Assembly (NCBI RefSeq): GCF_003149515.1
Contig: NZ_CP029145.1
Location: 124,001-188,000 of the forward strand
Direction of reading: 5' to 3'
Length of the DNA stretch: 64,000 nt
Source: Hymenobacter nivis
GTDB lineage: Bacteria > Bacteroidota > Bacteroidia > Cytophagales > Hymenobacteraceae
A program made the position numbers and the translations under genes. Below the pieces are notes generated by a model. The model was not told where the DNA came from. It saw only the letters and a list, made by a program, of their open reading frames with translations, and did not search any database. This document shows, piece by piece, positions 8,689 through 18,077 of this stretch (its first letter is position 1; each line of letters starts with the position of its first letter).

Positions 8689-10437
8689 TTACCGCAGTGG
8701 CACCACTACGGCCTGCCAGGGCTCCAGGGCCAGCGTGGCGGCCGGGGCAAAGGTGGGATAGTTGTTGAGCCAGGGGGCCCCGCCGGCCTTCAAGCCGGCC
8801 GGCAGGGCCCACCTGCGCTTCTCGGATGTGAAGTTGAGCACCACCAGCACCCGCTCCTTGCCCAGCGTGCGCGTGTAGGCGTAGATGTGCGGATTAGCCG
8901 CGTCGAGCAATTGGTACTGCCCGTACACCAGCACCTTGTGCTGCCGGCGCATGGCCGTGGCCCGGCGGAAGTAGTTGAGGACGGAATTCGGGTCTTTCTC
9001 CTCAGCCGCCGCGTTCACCTGCGCGTAGTTGGGGTTGAGCTTCAGCCAGGGCGTGCCGGTGCTGAAGCCCGCATTGGCCGAGGCGTCCCACTGAAATGGC
9101 GTGCGACCGTTGTCGCGGCCCGAGATTTTCTGGGCTTCCACGAATTGCGCGAGGTCGCCGCCCTCCGCCTTCAGCTGCGCGTACATGTTGCGCGTCTCGA
9201 TGTCCTGGTAGTCTTCGATTTTATCGAATTTGATGTTGGTCATGCCCAACTCGTCGCCACCGAAGTAATAGGGCGTGCCGCGCATGGTGAGCAAAAACGT
9301 GGTGAGCAGCTTCGAGGAAACCGCCCGAAACGCGGGCCGGTCGTCGCCCCAGCGCGTCACCATCCGGGGCTGGTCGTGGTTGCCGAGGTAGATGGTGCCC
9401 CAGCCTTTTTCGGCAAATATCTTGTCCCACTTCGTGTACACCTGCTTGAATTCCAGTAGGCTGTAGCCTTCGTGCTTGCGCATCCGGTACTTGAGGCCGG
9501 GCACGTTACCCACGCCCATGCCCTCGAAGTGGTAGAGCATGTTCAGCTCCTTGCGGGCGGGGTCCACGAATTCCAGGGCTTGGTCGCTGGTCACGCCTGC
9601 GCCTTCGGCCACGCTCATCACGTCGTACTTGCCCAGCACCTCGCGGTGCATTTCCTGCAAGTAGTCGTGCAGGTGGGGCCCGTTGGCGTAATAGCGGCCG
9701 AAGTCGCCGTGGTACTTGGCCGGGATGGGCGGAAACGTGGTGTCCTTGGCGATGAACGGAATCACGTCCATCCGAAAGCCATCGATGCCCTTGTCGAACC
9801 AGAAGCGCATCATGCTGTAAATCTCCTCGCGCAGCTTGGGGTTTTCCCAGTTCAGGTCGGGCTGCTTGCGTGAGAAGTAGTGCAGGTAGTAGGCCTTAGT
9901 GGCCTCGTCGTAGGCCCAGGCGTCGCCCTTCACGTCGAAAAAGCTCTGGCGCTTGTTGGGCACGCCCTTCTCTTCGGGCCACCAATGGTAGTAGTCGCGG
10001 TACGGGTTGTCGCGCCCGCTTTTCGACTGCTTGAACCACTCGTGCTCGTCGCTGCTGTGGTTCACCACCAGGTCCAGCACCACCTTCAGCCCGCGCTGGT
10101 GCATGCCGCGCAGCAGCTCATCAAAGTCGGCCATCGTGCCGAAGTCCTTCATAATGGCGCGGTAGTCCGAGATGTCGTAGCCGTTGTCGTCGTTGGGCGA
10201 GCCGTAAATCGGGTTCAGCCAAATCACGTTTACCCCCAGGCTCTTGATGTAGTCGAGCTTGGAGATGAGGCCCCGCAGGTCGCCCACGCCGTCGCCGTTG
10301 CTGTCTTTGTAGCTGCGCGGGTACACCTGGTACACCACGGCTTCCTTCCACCAGGTTTCGTTTGGTGCAGGTTTGGCAGGCTGCGCCAAACCACTGGCAG
10401 CCGCCAGTAGCAAAGCCGTAGTCAGGATGGTTTTCAT
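8689..10437 (-). CDS. GH13 exo-glucosidase, oligo-1,6-glucosidase-like, secreted
   Basis: A 582-residue GH13 enzyme. The start at 10437 gives a signal peptide (MKTILTTALLLAAASGLAQ); it ends in Gln rather than a lipobox Cys, so it is probably soluble periplasmic, unlike its lipoprotein paralogue at 4497. Catalytic residues are Asp224 in DGFRMDVIPF, Glu278 in SVAEGAG and Asp355 in LGNHDQPRM. The Val directly after the nucleophile matches the signature described for alpha-1,6-preferring exo-glucosidases. The closely similar paralogue two genes downstream has Ala there. First enzyme gene after SusD, separated from it by a GC-rich hairpin. Confidence 0.92.
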   Translation of the reverse strand: MKTILTTALLLAAASGLAQPAKPAPNETWWKEAVVYQVYPRSYKDSNGDGVGDLRGLISKLDYIKSLGVNVIWLNPIYGSPNDDNGYDISDYRAIMKDFGTMADFDELLRGMHQRGLKVVLDLVVNHSSDEHEWFKQSKSGRDNPYRDYYHWWPEEKGVPNKRQSFFDVKGDAWAYDEATKAYYLHYFSRKQPDLNWENPKLREEIYSMMRFWFDKGIDGFRMDVIPFIAKDTTFPPIPAKYHGDFGRYYANGPHLHDYLQEMHREVLGKYDVMSVAEGAGVTSDQALEFVDPARKELNMLYHFEGMGVGNVPGLKYRMRKHEGYSLLEFKQVYTKWDKIFAEKGWGTIYLGNHDQPRMVTRWGDDRPAFRAVSSKLLTTFLLTMRGTPYYFGGDELGMTNIKFDKIEDYQDIETRNMYAQLKAEGGDLAQFVEAQKISGRDNGRTPFQWDASANAGFSTGTPWLKLNPNYAQVNAAAEEKDPNSVLNYFRRATAMRRQHKVLVYGQYQLLDAANPHIYAYTRTLGKERVLVVLNFTSEKRRWALPAGLKAGGAPWLNNYPTFAPAATLALEPWQAVVVPLR

Positions 10438-10477
10438 AAGGAAAGAGATAACAGCGGATGACATGCCCGGACACAAG

Positions 10478-10519
10478 TCGGCCGCCGGCCACCGCGCAAG
10501 CGCGGCAACCGGCGGCCGA
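10478..10519. promoter_or_regulatory. GC-rich hairpin between SusD and the following GH13 gene
   Basis: Perfect 11-bp arms TCGGCCGCCGG / CCGGCGGCCGA, enclosing a second small stem (CCGCG / CGCGG). Located between the SusD stop and the next coding start and lacking a T-tract, it is more likely an mRNA-stabilising or attenuating structure that sets transporter versus enzyme levels than a complete terminator. The role is inferred. Confidence 0.55.
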
Positions 10520-10530
10520 AAAGCAACCGA

Positions 10531-12093
10531 TTAATAGCCCGGGTTTTGTACCAGATTGGGGTTCACGGCCAACTGCTGGTTCGGAATGGGGAAAATCAGG
10601 TATTTGGCGTCGCTGGTGGTAGGGCCCTGCTCGATGGGCCCCAGGAACTTGCCGAAGCGCACCATGTCCTGGCGGCGCCAGTTCTCCAGGTACAGCTCGC
10701 GGCCGCGCTCATCGAGTAGCGAGTTCATGTCTACGGATGCCAAGGCGCTGGCCGCCCGCGTGGGGTCGGTGCGCACAGCATTAACCAAGGCCAGGGCCGT
10801 GCTGCCGTAGGTGCCGGCCGAGGTACCGGTGCCGCCGCGCATAATGGCTTCGGCCTTCATCAGCAGCACGTCGGGTAGGCGAAAGTGCACCATGTCGTTG
10901 TCAGTGGTGCCAGCCCCGTTGTTGGTGAAGTCGGGAGGGTACTTCATGGGTCGGATGCCGGTTACTTCCAGGTTGGAGCCCGTTTCGATGAGGCTAACGG
11001 CGGCCGTGAAGGCCAGCGGTGCACCGGTACGGTCGGTCAGAGCCTTGTCCGTCAGCAGGTTGTATTGCTGGCCGATGAGGAAGCCGACGTTGATGCGCTT
11101 GCCGGGGTTAGTGGGCCCGTTCTTGTAGGAGTACGCTTGGCCCCGGCGCAGGTCGGTGGCTTCGTACTTATTGTAGAAGCTTGGCAGAGCGCATGGTCCG
11201 TTGTAGCCGGTGGGCGCCATGTTGTAATGCGAGATGAAGCGCCACAAATCGTACTGCGCCCCGCTGCTCACGCCGCCCACATTCAGCTCGGTAAAGATGT
11301 TTTCAGTGCCAATGGCCGAGTTATCAGGCGCAAAGTTATCGAAGTAGTTGGCGGCAAATCTGTAGCGCCCGCTGTTGATAATCTGGTCGGCCAGGGTGAT
11401 GACCTGGTTCATGTCGGCCGCCGCGAAGGTAGGGGCAGCCCGGTTGGTGTACACGCCCCGGTTGAGGTAGCACTTCATCAGCAGCATCCGGGCCGCGTCC
11501 TTGGTCCCCCGGTTCACCGGGGCATCGGGCAGGGTAGGAATGATTGCCGTCAGCTCACTCACGATGAAGTCGAGCGCCTCGGTACCCTTGCGCACGGAGG
11601 CGCTGCTCGAAACCAGCTGGCCGGGCTCGCGGTAGGGCACCTGATCGTAGAGGTCGAGGGTCCAGTACATGGCGAAGGCGCGCAGGAAGCGGGCTTCGGC
11701 TGCTTGCTGTGGGGTAGCGCCAAACTCGGGCCGCAGCACGTCGGTGGCGGCAAACACGACCCCGCCCAGGTTGGCAAAGGCATCGCGGATTTCGGGGTGA
11801 TTGGCGTCCCAGTTGTGCAGGTGCAGGGCGCGCCACTTGCCGTTGTCATCCCAGTCGCCGGCCCGCGTAGGCATCAGGCGCTCATCGGTGGTTACTTCCG
11901 ACATGGCAAAGATCTGGGTGGCCCCCTGAAACGGGCTGCGCATGGCGTTGTACGCCCCGTCAAGCAGCGAGGACGCGTTGCCGCCGGCTACCTGGGCGGG
12001 CGTTAGCACGCCCTTAAATTCCTCGTTAATCTGGCAGCTGTTCGCCAATTGAAGCAGGGCCAGCATAGCCGCCGCACTGAGTATCTTCTTCAT
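10531..12093 (-). CDS. SusD/RagB family outer-membrane glycan-binding lipoprotein
   Basis: A 520-residue surface lipoprotein that captures oligosaccharides and closes over the SusC channel. The start at 12093 gives a lipoprotein signal ending LANSC (Cys20); a longer frame from 12177 would overlap the SusC stop. Typical features: TPR-like N-terminal half (NASSLLDGAYNAMRSPFQG, RFLRAFAMYWTLDLYDQVPYREPG) and the C-terminal block DVLLMKAEAIMRGG ... LLDERGRELYLENWRRQDMV ... YLIFPIPNQQLAVNPNLVQN. It lies 22 bp downstream of the SusC stop, so the two are co-transcribed. Confidence 0.95.
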   Translation of the reverse strand: MKKILSAAAMLALLQLANSCQINEEFKGVLTPAQVAGGNASSLLDGAYNAMRSPFQGATQIFAMSEVTTDERLMPTRAGDWDDNGKWRALHLHNWDANHPEIRDAFANLGGVVFAATDVLRPEFGATPQQAAEARFLRAFAMYWTLDLYDQVPYREPGQLVSSSASVRKGTEALDFIVSELTAIIPTLPDAPVNRGTKDAARMLLMKCYLNRGVYTNRAAPTFAAADMNQVITLADQIINSGRYRFAANYFDNFAPDNSAIGTENIFTELNVGGVSSGAQYDLWRFISHYNMAPTGYNGPCALPSFYNKYEATDLRRGQAYSYKNGPTNPGKRINVGFLIGQQYNLLTDKALTDRTGAPLAFTAAVSLIETGSNLEVTGIRPMKYPPDFTNNGAGTTDNDMVHFRLPDVLLMKAEAIMRGGTGTSAGTYGSTALALVNAVRTDPTRAASALASVDMNSLLDERGRELYLENWRRQDMVRFGKFLGPIEQGPTTSDAKYLIFPIPNQQLAVNPNLVQNPGY

Positions 12094-12115
12094 AAAAATA
12101 GGAGCGATGGGTGGA

Positions 12116-15100
12116 TTAGAGAGAGAAGTTGACGCCGAACGTAAGGGTCCGTGCCGAGGGGTAGCCGGTGTAATCAATACCCGCCGAGGGTACTACTCCG
12201 TTCGACTTGTTGGTGTTCACTTCGGGGTCGAAGCCGCGGTAGTTCGTGATAACGAATAGGTTCTGGCCGATGGCGTACACGCTGGCCCCCTTGAATACCC
12301 CGGCAATGTCGCCCAGCGCGTAGGAAAGCGTCACGTTGCGCAGCTTCACGTAGTTGCCGCTTTCCAGGTAGCGCGTCGAGGGCGTCACGGCGTTGGCTAA
12401 TGACTCCTTCACGCCCGACTCGTACTCGGCCAGGGCAATGTTACGCCCCCCCCGAATCTGGCTTACGTTGAGCACGCTGTTGAAGGTGTTGTTGTAAATC
12501 TTGTTGCCGAACACTCCGTTGAGGTTGGCCGTCAGCGAGAGCTTCTTGTAGCGGATACTGGTGCTCAGGCCCAACAGCGTGGTGGGGTTGGGATTGCCCG
12601 CGTACTGGGTTGGGCCAAAATCGTTGTAGAAGCCGGTGGTGGGGTTGATGCCGTTGTAAATCGGCAGGTAAAATCCATTGATGGGCTGGCCATTCTGTAT
12701 GGTCTCGGCCAGTACGCCCGACAGACCTTGGCCGTTGAGCGTGCCGGTCTGGATAATCAGCGCCTGGTTCAGGCCCGACACGTTATTTTTTACAAACGTG
12801 CCGTTGGCGTTGAAGCTCAGGCCGAAATTGGCGTTGTCCACTGCCGTTACGCCTACCAGCAGCTCCAGGCCCTTGTTGGTAATAATACCGGGCAGGTTCT
12901 GCCAGATAACGCTGCTACCGCCCGGTGCGGCCGGGTAGCCCGGAATGTTGGGGTAGAGCAGGTCGGTGGTGCGCTTGTAGAAGTAGTCGGCGGTCAGCGT
13001 CAGGCGGTTGTTGAAAAAGGCCATGTCCAGACCCGCGTCGTACTGCTCATCCGACTGCCACTTCAGGGCGGGGTTGTAGTTGGTAGTCTGGTTGATGCCG
13101 CCGTTGTTGGACTGGAAGGCAAACTGGCTGCGGGCCGAGCCGGCCGGAAACTCTTGGTTGCCGGTGCGCCCGTAGCTAATCCGCGCTTTGAGCAAATTCA
13201 CGGACTTGGACTTGAAAAAGCTCTCCTGGCTGATGTCCCAGGCTGCCGAAGCCGAGGGGAAGTAGCCGTACTTATAATTGTCGCCGAACTTGGTGCTGCC
13301 GTCGGCCCGCAGGGTAGCCGTGAATAGGTAGCGCTGCTTGTAGTTGAGGATGGCGCGGCCGAAGAACGACTGCAACTCGCTCACGGGATCTACGAACGAC
13401 GAGATGGAGCGGCCTGAGGGATTGGAGAATTGCAGGTAGTTAGTATAGTCCAGCCCGTAGGTGCCGAAGCCGATGGGCGCGCCCGTGCTGGCGTTCACTG
13501 GCCCGCGCCCGCTCAGGTTCGAGCCCGAATTTTCAAACCGCTGGTATTCGTAGCCCACCACCGCGTTAAGGTTCAGGTCGGTGGCTATCTTCTTGTCCGC
13601 GCTCAGCGTGTGGGTCATCTGCTGCGTCTGCAGCTCGCTGGTGCCGATGGCGGCGTAGCCTACCTGCTGGTAGTCCTGCACGTTGAGGCGCTGGTCGATG
13701 GAGGTGCGCCGGATGCCCGTGTTATAGGTCGTGGCGACCAGCGCCCGGTAGGTTAGCCAGTCGGTGAATTTATAGTAGGGCGAGAACGAAGCCAGCATGG
13801 TGGTCACGCGGGAGTTATCGTTGTAGTAGTCTTGCTGCGCCACCGGGTTGATGGTGGTGCTGCCCAGGCGCGAGATGGGCTGGCCGTTGGCCCCATAGAG
13901 CGAGTCGGTGGGGTTCCACTGTAAGGCTTGCCCAATGAGGCTGCCCCGGAAGTCACCGTTGTTGGTGATGGGGGCCAGCTGCGAGCGTGTTTGGGTGGCA
14001 ATGACGTTGATGTCCAGCCCCAGGCGCTTGCTTTCCAGGAACTTCAGGTTGGTTGAGAACGTGGCGTTGTACTTCTCAAAGCCGGTTTTCTTCACGATGC
14101 CCTGCTGGTTGAGATAGCCCACCGAAAGGCGGTAGCGGCCGTTTTCGGTGCCGCCGCTCACGGCCGCGTTGTAGTTCTGGATGGGCGCAGTGCGGAGAAT
14201 GGCATCCAGTGCGTCGTTGTTCTGGCCCTTGTCGTTGGCAGCCGGGGCCCCGTAATACGTCAGGGCCTGCCGATATTGGTCGGCATTAAGCACCTTGATG
14301 CGGCGCAGAATGTTCGAAACGCCGCCCGACGCGCCTATGTCCAGCCGGGCCTCGCCCACCTTGCCCCTCTTGGTGGTAATAATCACTACCCCGTAGGCTG
14401 CCCGCGAGCCATAAATGGCCGTAGCCGAGGCATCTTTGAGCACATCAATTGACTCAATATCGTTGGGGTTCAAGAAGTTGAGCGGGTTGCTGGCCGGGCT
14501 GTCGCCAAAGGCCGTGTTCAGTCCCGGCTGGGCCGAGCGGCCGTCGAGCGGCACGCCGTCCACTACATACAGGGGCTGGCCCGTACCCGTCACGGCCGAG
14601 TTACCGCGAATCTTGATGGTGGCCGCCCCGCCGGGCTCACCGCTGTTCTGCGTCACTTGCACGCCCGAGGCCCGGCCCTGAATTAGTTGGTCGGGCGAGG
14701 TGAAGGTGCCCTTGTTGAAATCCTTGGGTCCCAGAGCTGATACGGCACCGGTCAGGTCGCTCTTCTTAACTGTGCCATAGCCCACCACTACCACGTCGGA
14801 CAGGGCTTGTGCATCGTCCTGCATGGTCACCTGCACGGAAGATTTATCTGTTATCGAGACCTTCTGCGTGGCGTAGCCGATGAACGAGAAGGATAATGTG
14901 GTAGCGGTGGAGGGCGCCTGGAGCTGGAACGTGCCGTCGGCCCCCGTGCTGGCTCCCACTGTGGTGCCGGATACGATGACCGTAACCCCCGGCAGGCCGA
15001 CGGCTTTGCTATCGACCACTTTGCCCGTGATGGCCCGGGTAGTTTGTGCCTGGCTTAACAGGGGAAAAAGGAGGGCCAGCAGGACGAAGGCCAGAAGCTT

Positions 15101-15184
15101 TGCCAGCGCGGGCTTGGTTTGACCGGCCCGTTGGGGAGCGGGCTGCTCATACAAATTGTAACGTTTGTACCAGTTGTTACTCAT
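12116..15184 (-). CDS. SusC/RagA family TonB-linked outer-membrane transporter
   Basis: A 1022-residue TonB-dependent beta-barrel importing oligosaccharides together with the SusD partner. After a long signal region (residues about 28-47, ending SQA), a carboxypeptidase-regulatory-like domain (about 50-125: ITGKVVDSKAVGLPGVTVIV) precedes the plug (about 130-240) with SDVVVVGYGTVKKSDLTGAV and IYGSRAAYGVVIITTKRG, then a large barrel ending in LTFGVNFSL with the expected aromatic/hydrophobic C-terminus. The 380-bp AT-rich upstream region contains a Bacteroidota -7 box and a perfect palindrome, so this gene probably starts its own transcription unit running through the enzymes downstream. Confidence 0.96.
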   Translation of the reverse strand: MSNNWYKRYNLYEQPAPQRAGQTKPALAKLLAFVLLALLFPLLSQAQTTRAITGKVVDSKAVGLPGVTVIVSGTTVGASTGADGTFQLQAPSTATTLSFSFIGYATQKVSITDKSSVQVTMQDDAQALSDVVVVGYGTVKKSDLTGAVSALGPKDFNKGTFTSPDQLIQGRASGVQVTQNSGEPGGAATIKIRGNSAVTGTGQPLYVVDGVPLDGRSAQPGLNTAFGDSPASNPLNFLNPNDIESIDVLKDASATAIYGSRAAYGVVIITTKRGKVGEARLDIGASGGVSNILRRIKVLNADQYRQALTYYGAPAANDKGQNNDALDAILRTAPIQNYNAAVSGGTENGRYRLSVGYLNQQGIVKKTGFEKYNATFSTNLKFLESKRLGLDINVIATQTRSQLAPITNNGDFRGSLIGQALQWNPTDSLYGANGQPISRLGSTTINPVAQQDYYNDNSRVTTMLASFSPYYKFTDWLTYRALVATTYNTGIRRTSIDQRLNVQDYQQVGYAAIGTSELQTQQMTHTLSADKKIATDLNLNAVVGYEYQRFENSGSNLSGRGPVNASTGAPIGFGTYGLDYTNYLQFSNPSGRSISSFVDPVSELQSFFGRAILNYKQRYLFTATLRADGSTKFGDNYKYGYFPSASAAWDISQESFFKSKSVNLLKARISYGRTGNQEFPAGSARSQFAFQSNNGGINQTTNYNPALKWQSDEQYDAGLDMAFFNNRLTLTADYFYKRTTDLLYPNIPGYPAAPGGSSVIWQNLPGIITNKGLELLVGVTAVDNANFGLSFNANGTFVKNNVSGLNQALIIQTGTLNGQGLSGVLAETIQNGQPINGFYLPIYNGINPTTGFYNDFGPTQYAGNPNPTTLLGLSTSIRYKKLSLTANLNGVFGNKIYNNTFNSVLNVSQIRGGRNIALAEYESGVKESLANAVTPSTRYLESGNYVKLRNVTLSYALGDIAGVFKGASVYAIGQNLFVITNYRGFDPEVNTNKSNGVVPSAGIDYTGYPSARTLTFGVNFSL

Positions 15185-15258
15185 GAGTGAAAATTAAAAG
15201 TGAAAAAGATTCTGTTATGGGTGCCAAATTGACAGTTTTTCAGCACAAACGTTATCGC

Positions 15259-15278
15259 AATCGTTTTCGCAAACGATT
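15259..15278. promoter_or_regulatory. Palindromic operator-like site upstream of susC
   Basis: Perfect 8-bp arms AATCGTTT and AAACGATT separated by TCGC, about 75 bp before the SusC start and downstream of the candidate -7 box, i.e. in the leader. Size and symmetry resemble sites for dimeric LacI-type repressors; no such gene is present in the window. Confidence 0.5.
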
Positions 15279-15340
15279 TCAAGAGGTAGTAGTATTATGT
15301 GCTTCTTAGTTGGGTAACGATTGGGTAATAATAAGTAGCG

Positions 15341-15348
15341 CAAAAGTA
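15341..15348 (-). promoter_or_regulatory. Candidate Bacteroidota -7 promoter box for susC
   Basis: Read on the minus strand the bases are TACTTTTG, matching TAnnTTTG. About 156 bp upstream of the SusC ATG, in AT-rich DNA. A clear -33 TTTG at the expected spacing was not found, so support is the -7 match and context only. Confidence 0.45.
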
Positions 15349-15565
15349 CTTACCTACGGCTTATTTACATAGTTTATTAGTATCAAAAAACGTTAAAATT
15401 TCACCAATTATGTAAATCTACTATAAATATATAAAATTCAATTAATAAAATATAAGCTGTTATTCGCTAGTACTTGTTTTGTTTTGTTAAAAGTGGCCGC
15501 GGCAGAGACGCGGATGCGAGGGTCGGGAAACACGTACTAGGGAGCGATGATGGACAAGCTGAACC

Positions 15566-17128
15566 CTAGCTCGCCGGGGCCCCGCTGAGGTCGGCCAAGC
15601 GCAAAGCGGTCATTTGGGCAGTGCCGCCCTCGGCCGTGAGGGTGATGCGGCCTGTGTGTTGCCGCGGGAAAACCAGGTCGGTAAGCGTCGTTTCGCCGTC
15701 TTGGGCAAACACTTCCACCACCGATTTATCGACCAGCAGCCGGAGTTGCAGCTTGCCGTTGCGCAGGGGCACGCGGGCCGTTTCGAGGCTGCTGGCAAAC
15801 ATGGGGTGGAAGTCCACGTTGCCCGACTGGGTGCGGTCGAGCGTCAGGGTCTGCCGGGCCACGTCGTAGCGCAGGGTGGTGCGCTCGGCGGTGCTCTGCA
15901 GCACGTTCAGGGCGAGCGTTTTGGCGGTGCCGGGCGTTAGCGTCAGACTCAGGTCGTAGGATTCGCCTTTAAAGGGCACTTCGTAGCCCGCCGCGCCGGC
16001 GGGGATGGCTTGGTTTGGCACGTTCAGCACTTCTTTGCCCAGCGCGCGCAGCTCGGCCACGGGCTGTTGCACCAGCGCCAGGCCCTGGGCCGTGCGGCGC
16101 AGGCTCAGCTCGCGGGGCACGGCGAAGCAGCCGCGCCACTGGTCGCCGGTGGGTACGGTGGGGGCGTAGGCCCAGTTGTTGGCCCAGCCCACCAAGATGC
16201 GGCGGCCCTTGGGGGCGTTGCCGAAGGTGACGCCGGCGAAGAAATCCTTGCCAAAATCGAGGTAGGTGGGCTCGTCGTAAGGCTGGTCGGGTACGAAAGT
16301 TTTGCCATCGAACTGGCCCAGGAAGTACTGCTGCCCCCGGAACTGCTCGATGGGGCCCCCAGACGAAATCAGCAGCACCCACTTAGTACCGCCGCCCGGC
16401 ACGGGCAGCTCAAACAGGTCGGGGCATTCCCACTCCTTCACGGTGTTGCCGGCGCGGCCCCAGCGGCTCAGGAACGTCCACTGGGTGAGGTTCTTCGATT
16501 CGTACAGGTACACCTGCTGGCGGTCAGCTTTCACGGTGGCCATCACCCACTTCTGCTGGGGGGCGTACCAAAATACCTTGGGGTCTCGGAATTCCTTGCT
16601 GCCGATGTCGAGCACCGGGTTCTTGGCGTAGCGCTGCCAGGTCAGGCCGTGGTCGCGGCTGGTGGCTAGCTCCTGCCGCTGGCGCAGCACCAGGCCCGGG
16701 CGCTCCACGTGGCCGGTATAAAAGGCTACCAGCCCGTCGGTGGTACCGGCCGGAAACAGGCCCGAGGTGTTGGCCGAATCCACCACGGCGCTCCCCGAAA
16801 AGATCATCGTGTTGCTGCCGTCCGGGTTCTTGTACTCGGTCAGGGCCACGGGCTGGGGGGCCCAGTGCACCAGGTCGGGGCTGGTGGCGTGGCCCCAGGC
16901 CAGGTGGCCCGGCGTGGGGCCCTGCGGGTTGTACTGGTAAAAGAGCTGGTACTGGCCGTTGGTATACACCAGCCCATTGGCGTCGTTGATCCAGTTTTTG
17001 GGCGCCGAGTAGTGGTACACCGGCCGGTACGGGTCGGTGGGGGCCCCCGCCGGGGCGGTGGCGGCCGGCGGTGCCGGGCTGCTGCACGCGCCCAACAAAA
17101 CCAATGCGCAGGGAAGAAGTGATTTCAT
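15566..17128 (-). CDS. GH32 fructanase (levanase/inulinase/invertase) lipoprotein
   Basis: A 520-residue lipoprotein (LLGAC, Cys15) that hydrolyses beta-fructosyl bonds of sucrose, inulin or levan. The five-bladed propeller carries all three catalytic signatures: WINDANG with nucleophile Asp49, FRDP with transition-state stabiliser Asp182, and ECPD with acid/base Glu234. A C-terminal beta-sandwich runs from about residue 365 (LRLLVDKSVVEVFAQDGE is characteristic). The predicted location is the cell envelope. It lies 23 bp downstream of the PfkB kinase stop, so MFS porter, kinase and GH32 form one operon: hydrolysis, import and phosphorylation of fructose. Confidence 0.95.
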   Translation of the reverse strand: MKSLLPCALVLLGACSSPAPPAATAPAGAPTDPYRPVYHYSAPKNWINDANGLVYTNGQYQLFYQYNPQGPTPGHLAWGHATSPDLVHWAPQPVALTEYKNPDGSNTMIFSGSAVVDSANTSGLFPAGTTDGLVAFYTGHVERPGLVLRQRQELATSRDHGLTWQRYAKNPVLDIGSKEFRDPKVFWYAPQQKWVMATVKADRQQVYLYESKNLTQWTFLSRWGRAGNTVKEWECPDLFELPVPGGGTKWVLLISSGGPIEQFRGQQYFLGQFDGKTFVPDQPYDEPTYLDFGKDFFAGVTFGNAPKGRRILVGWANNWAYAPTVPTGDQWRGCFAVPRELSLRRTAQGLALVQQPVAELRALGKEVLNVPNQAIPAGAAGYEVPFKGESYDLSLTLTPGTAKTLALNVLQSTAERTTLRYDVARQTLTLDRTQSGNVDFHPMFASSLETARVPLRNGKLQLRLLVDKSVVEVFAQDGETTLTDLVFPRQHTGRITLTAEGGTAQMTALRLADLSGAPAS

Positions 17129-17151
17129 GCGGGGAAAAAGCAGGCGAAAAT

Positions 17152-18036
17152 TTAAGCAGCGGGCGCGGCGGCCAGGGCCCGCACCTGCGCCGCCGAAATG
17201 GCCGGCGTCGCGCCCTGGTAAGTGGCCACCAGGGCCCCGGCGGCGCAGGCAAAGGCCAGGTAATCAGCGGGCGACTGCCCGGCGAGCCGGCCCGTGAGCA
17301 GGGCCGCCAGGAACGCATCGCCGCTGCCAATAGTGTCTTGCACCGTGACGGGCACGCCGGGGCTTTGGTAAAGCTGGCCGTCGGTCCAGAGCGCAGCGCC
17401 GTCGGCGCCCTTGGTTACGCACACGGCTTGCAGGCCGAAGCGCTCGGCCAGCCAGGGCAGGGCCGTTGCCTCGGCCGCCGGGGCCCCAAACCAGTCCATG
17501 ATTTCGGTCAGCTCGTGGTGGTTGAGCTTCACCACGTCGGCCTGCTGGAGCAGATAAGTCACCACCTCGCGCGAATAGTGCGGGGCCCTAAAATTCACGT
17601 CGAACACTTTGAGCCGGGCGTGCTCCAGCAACTGGTAAAGCGTCGCGCGCGAAGCCGGGCTGCGGGCCACCAGGCTGCCAAATACGAATGCGTCGGCTTC
17701 CGCTACGAGCTGGCCCAGCGCGTCATCGTACTGAATGTAGTCCCAGGCCACGGGCTGTACAATCTTGTAGGTCACTTCATTGGTATCGCTCACGTTGGCC
17801 TTCACCACACCGGTGAGGTGGGTTTCGCCGCGCTGCACGTACGCGGTGCTGATGCCCTTGGCTATCAGAAATTCCAGCAGCTTGGCCCCCAGGTCGTCGC
17901 GCCCCACGCGGCTGATAATTTGCGCGTCCGCGCCAAAATTGTGCAGGTGCACCGCCACGTTGAGCGGGGCCCCGCCGGGCTGCTTGCCGGTGGGGAGCAC
18001 ATCCCAAAGCATTTCGCCGAAGCAGGCAATGGCCAT
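17152..18036 (-). CDS. PfkB-family sugar kinase, probable fructokinase
   Basis: A 294-residue cytoplasmic ribokinase-family kinase. N-terminal GEMLWDVLPTG and substrate-binding GGAPLNVAVHL are typical of fructokinases. The C-terminal signature DTIGSGDAF supplies the catalytic base Asp240 and the anion hole. Lies between the MFS sugar porter (41 bp upstream) and the GH32 gene, which together argue for fructose as substrate. Other ketohexoses or ribose cannot be excluded from sequence alone. Confidence 0.9.
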   Translation of the reverse strand: MAIACFGEMLWDVLPTGKQPGGAPLNVAVHLHNFGADAQIISRVGRDDLGAKLLEFLIAKGISTAYVQRGETHLTGVVKANVSDTNEVTYKIVQPVAWDYIQYDDALGQLVAEADAFVFGSLVARSPASRATLYQLLEHARLKVFDVNFRAPHYSREVVTYLLQQADVVKLNHHELTEIMDWFGAPAAEATALPWLAERFGLQAVCVTKGADGAALWTDGQLYQSPGVPVTVQDTIGSGDAFLAALLTGRLAGQSPADYLAFACAAGALVATYQGATPAISAAQVRALAAAPAA

Positions 18037-18077
18037 AAAAGCAAAGCGTTGAGGTAGAGAATAGGGCCCCGGGCGGG

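Noticed and set aside
10885..12006. Long plus-strand frame opposite the SusD gene
   Set aside because: Antisense to a convincing SusD; its translation is Val/Gly/His-rich with no motif. A by-product of high GC coding on the other strand.
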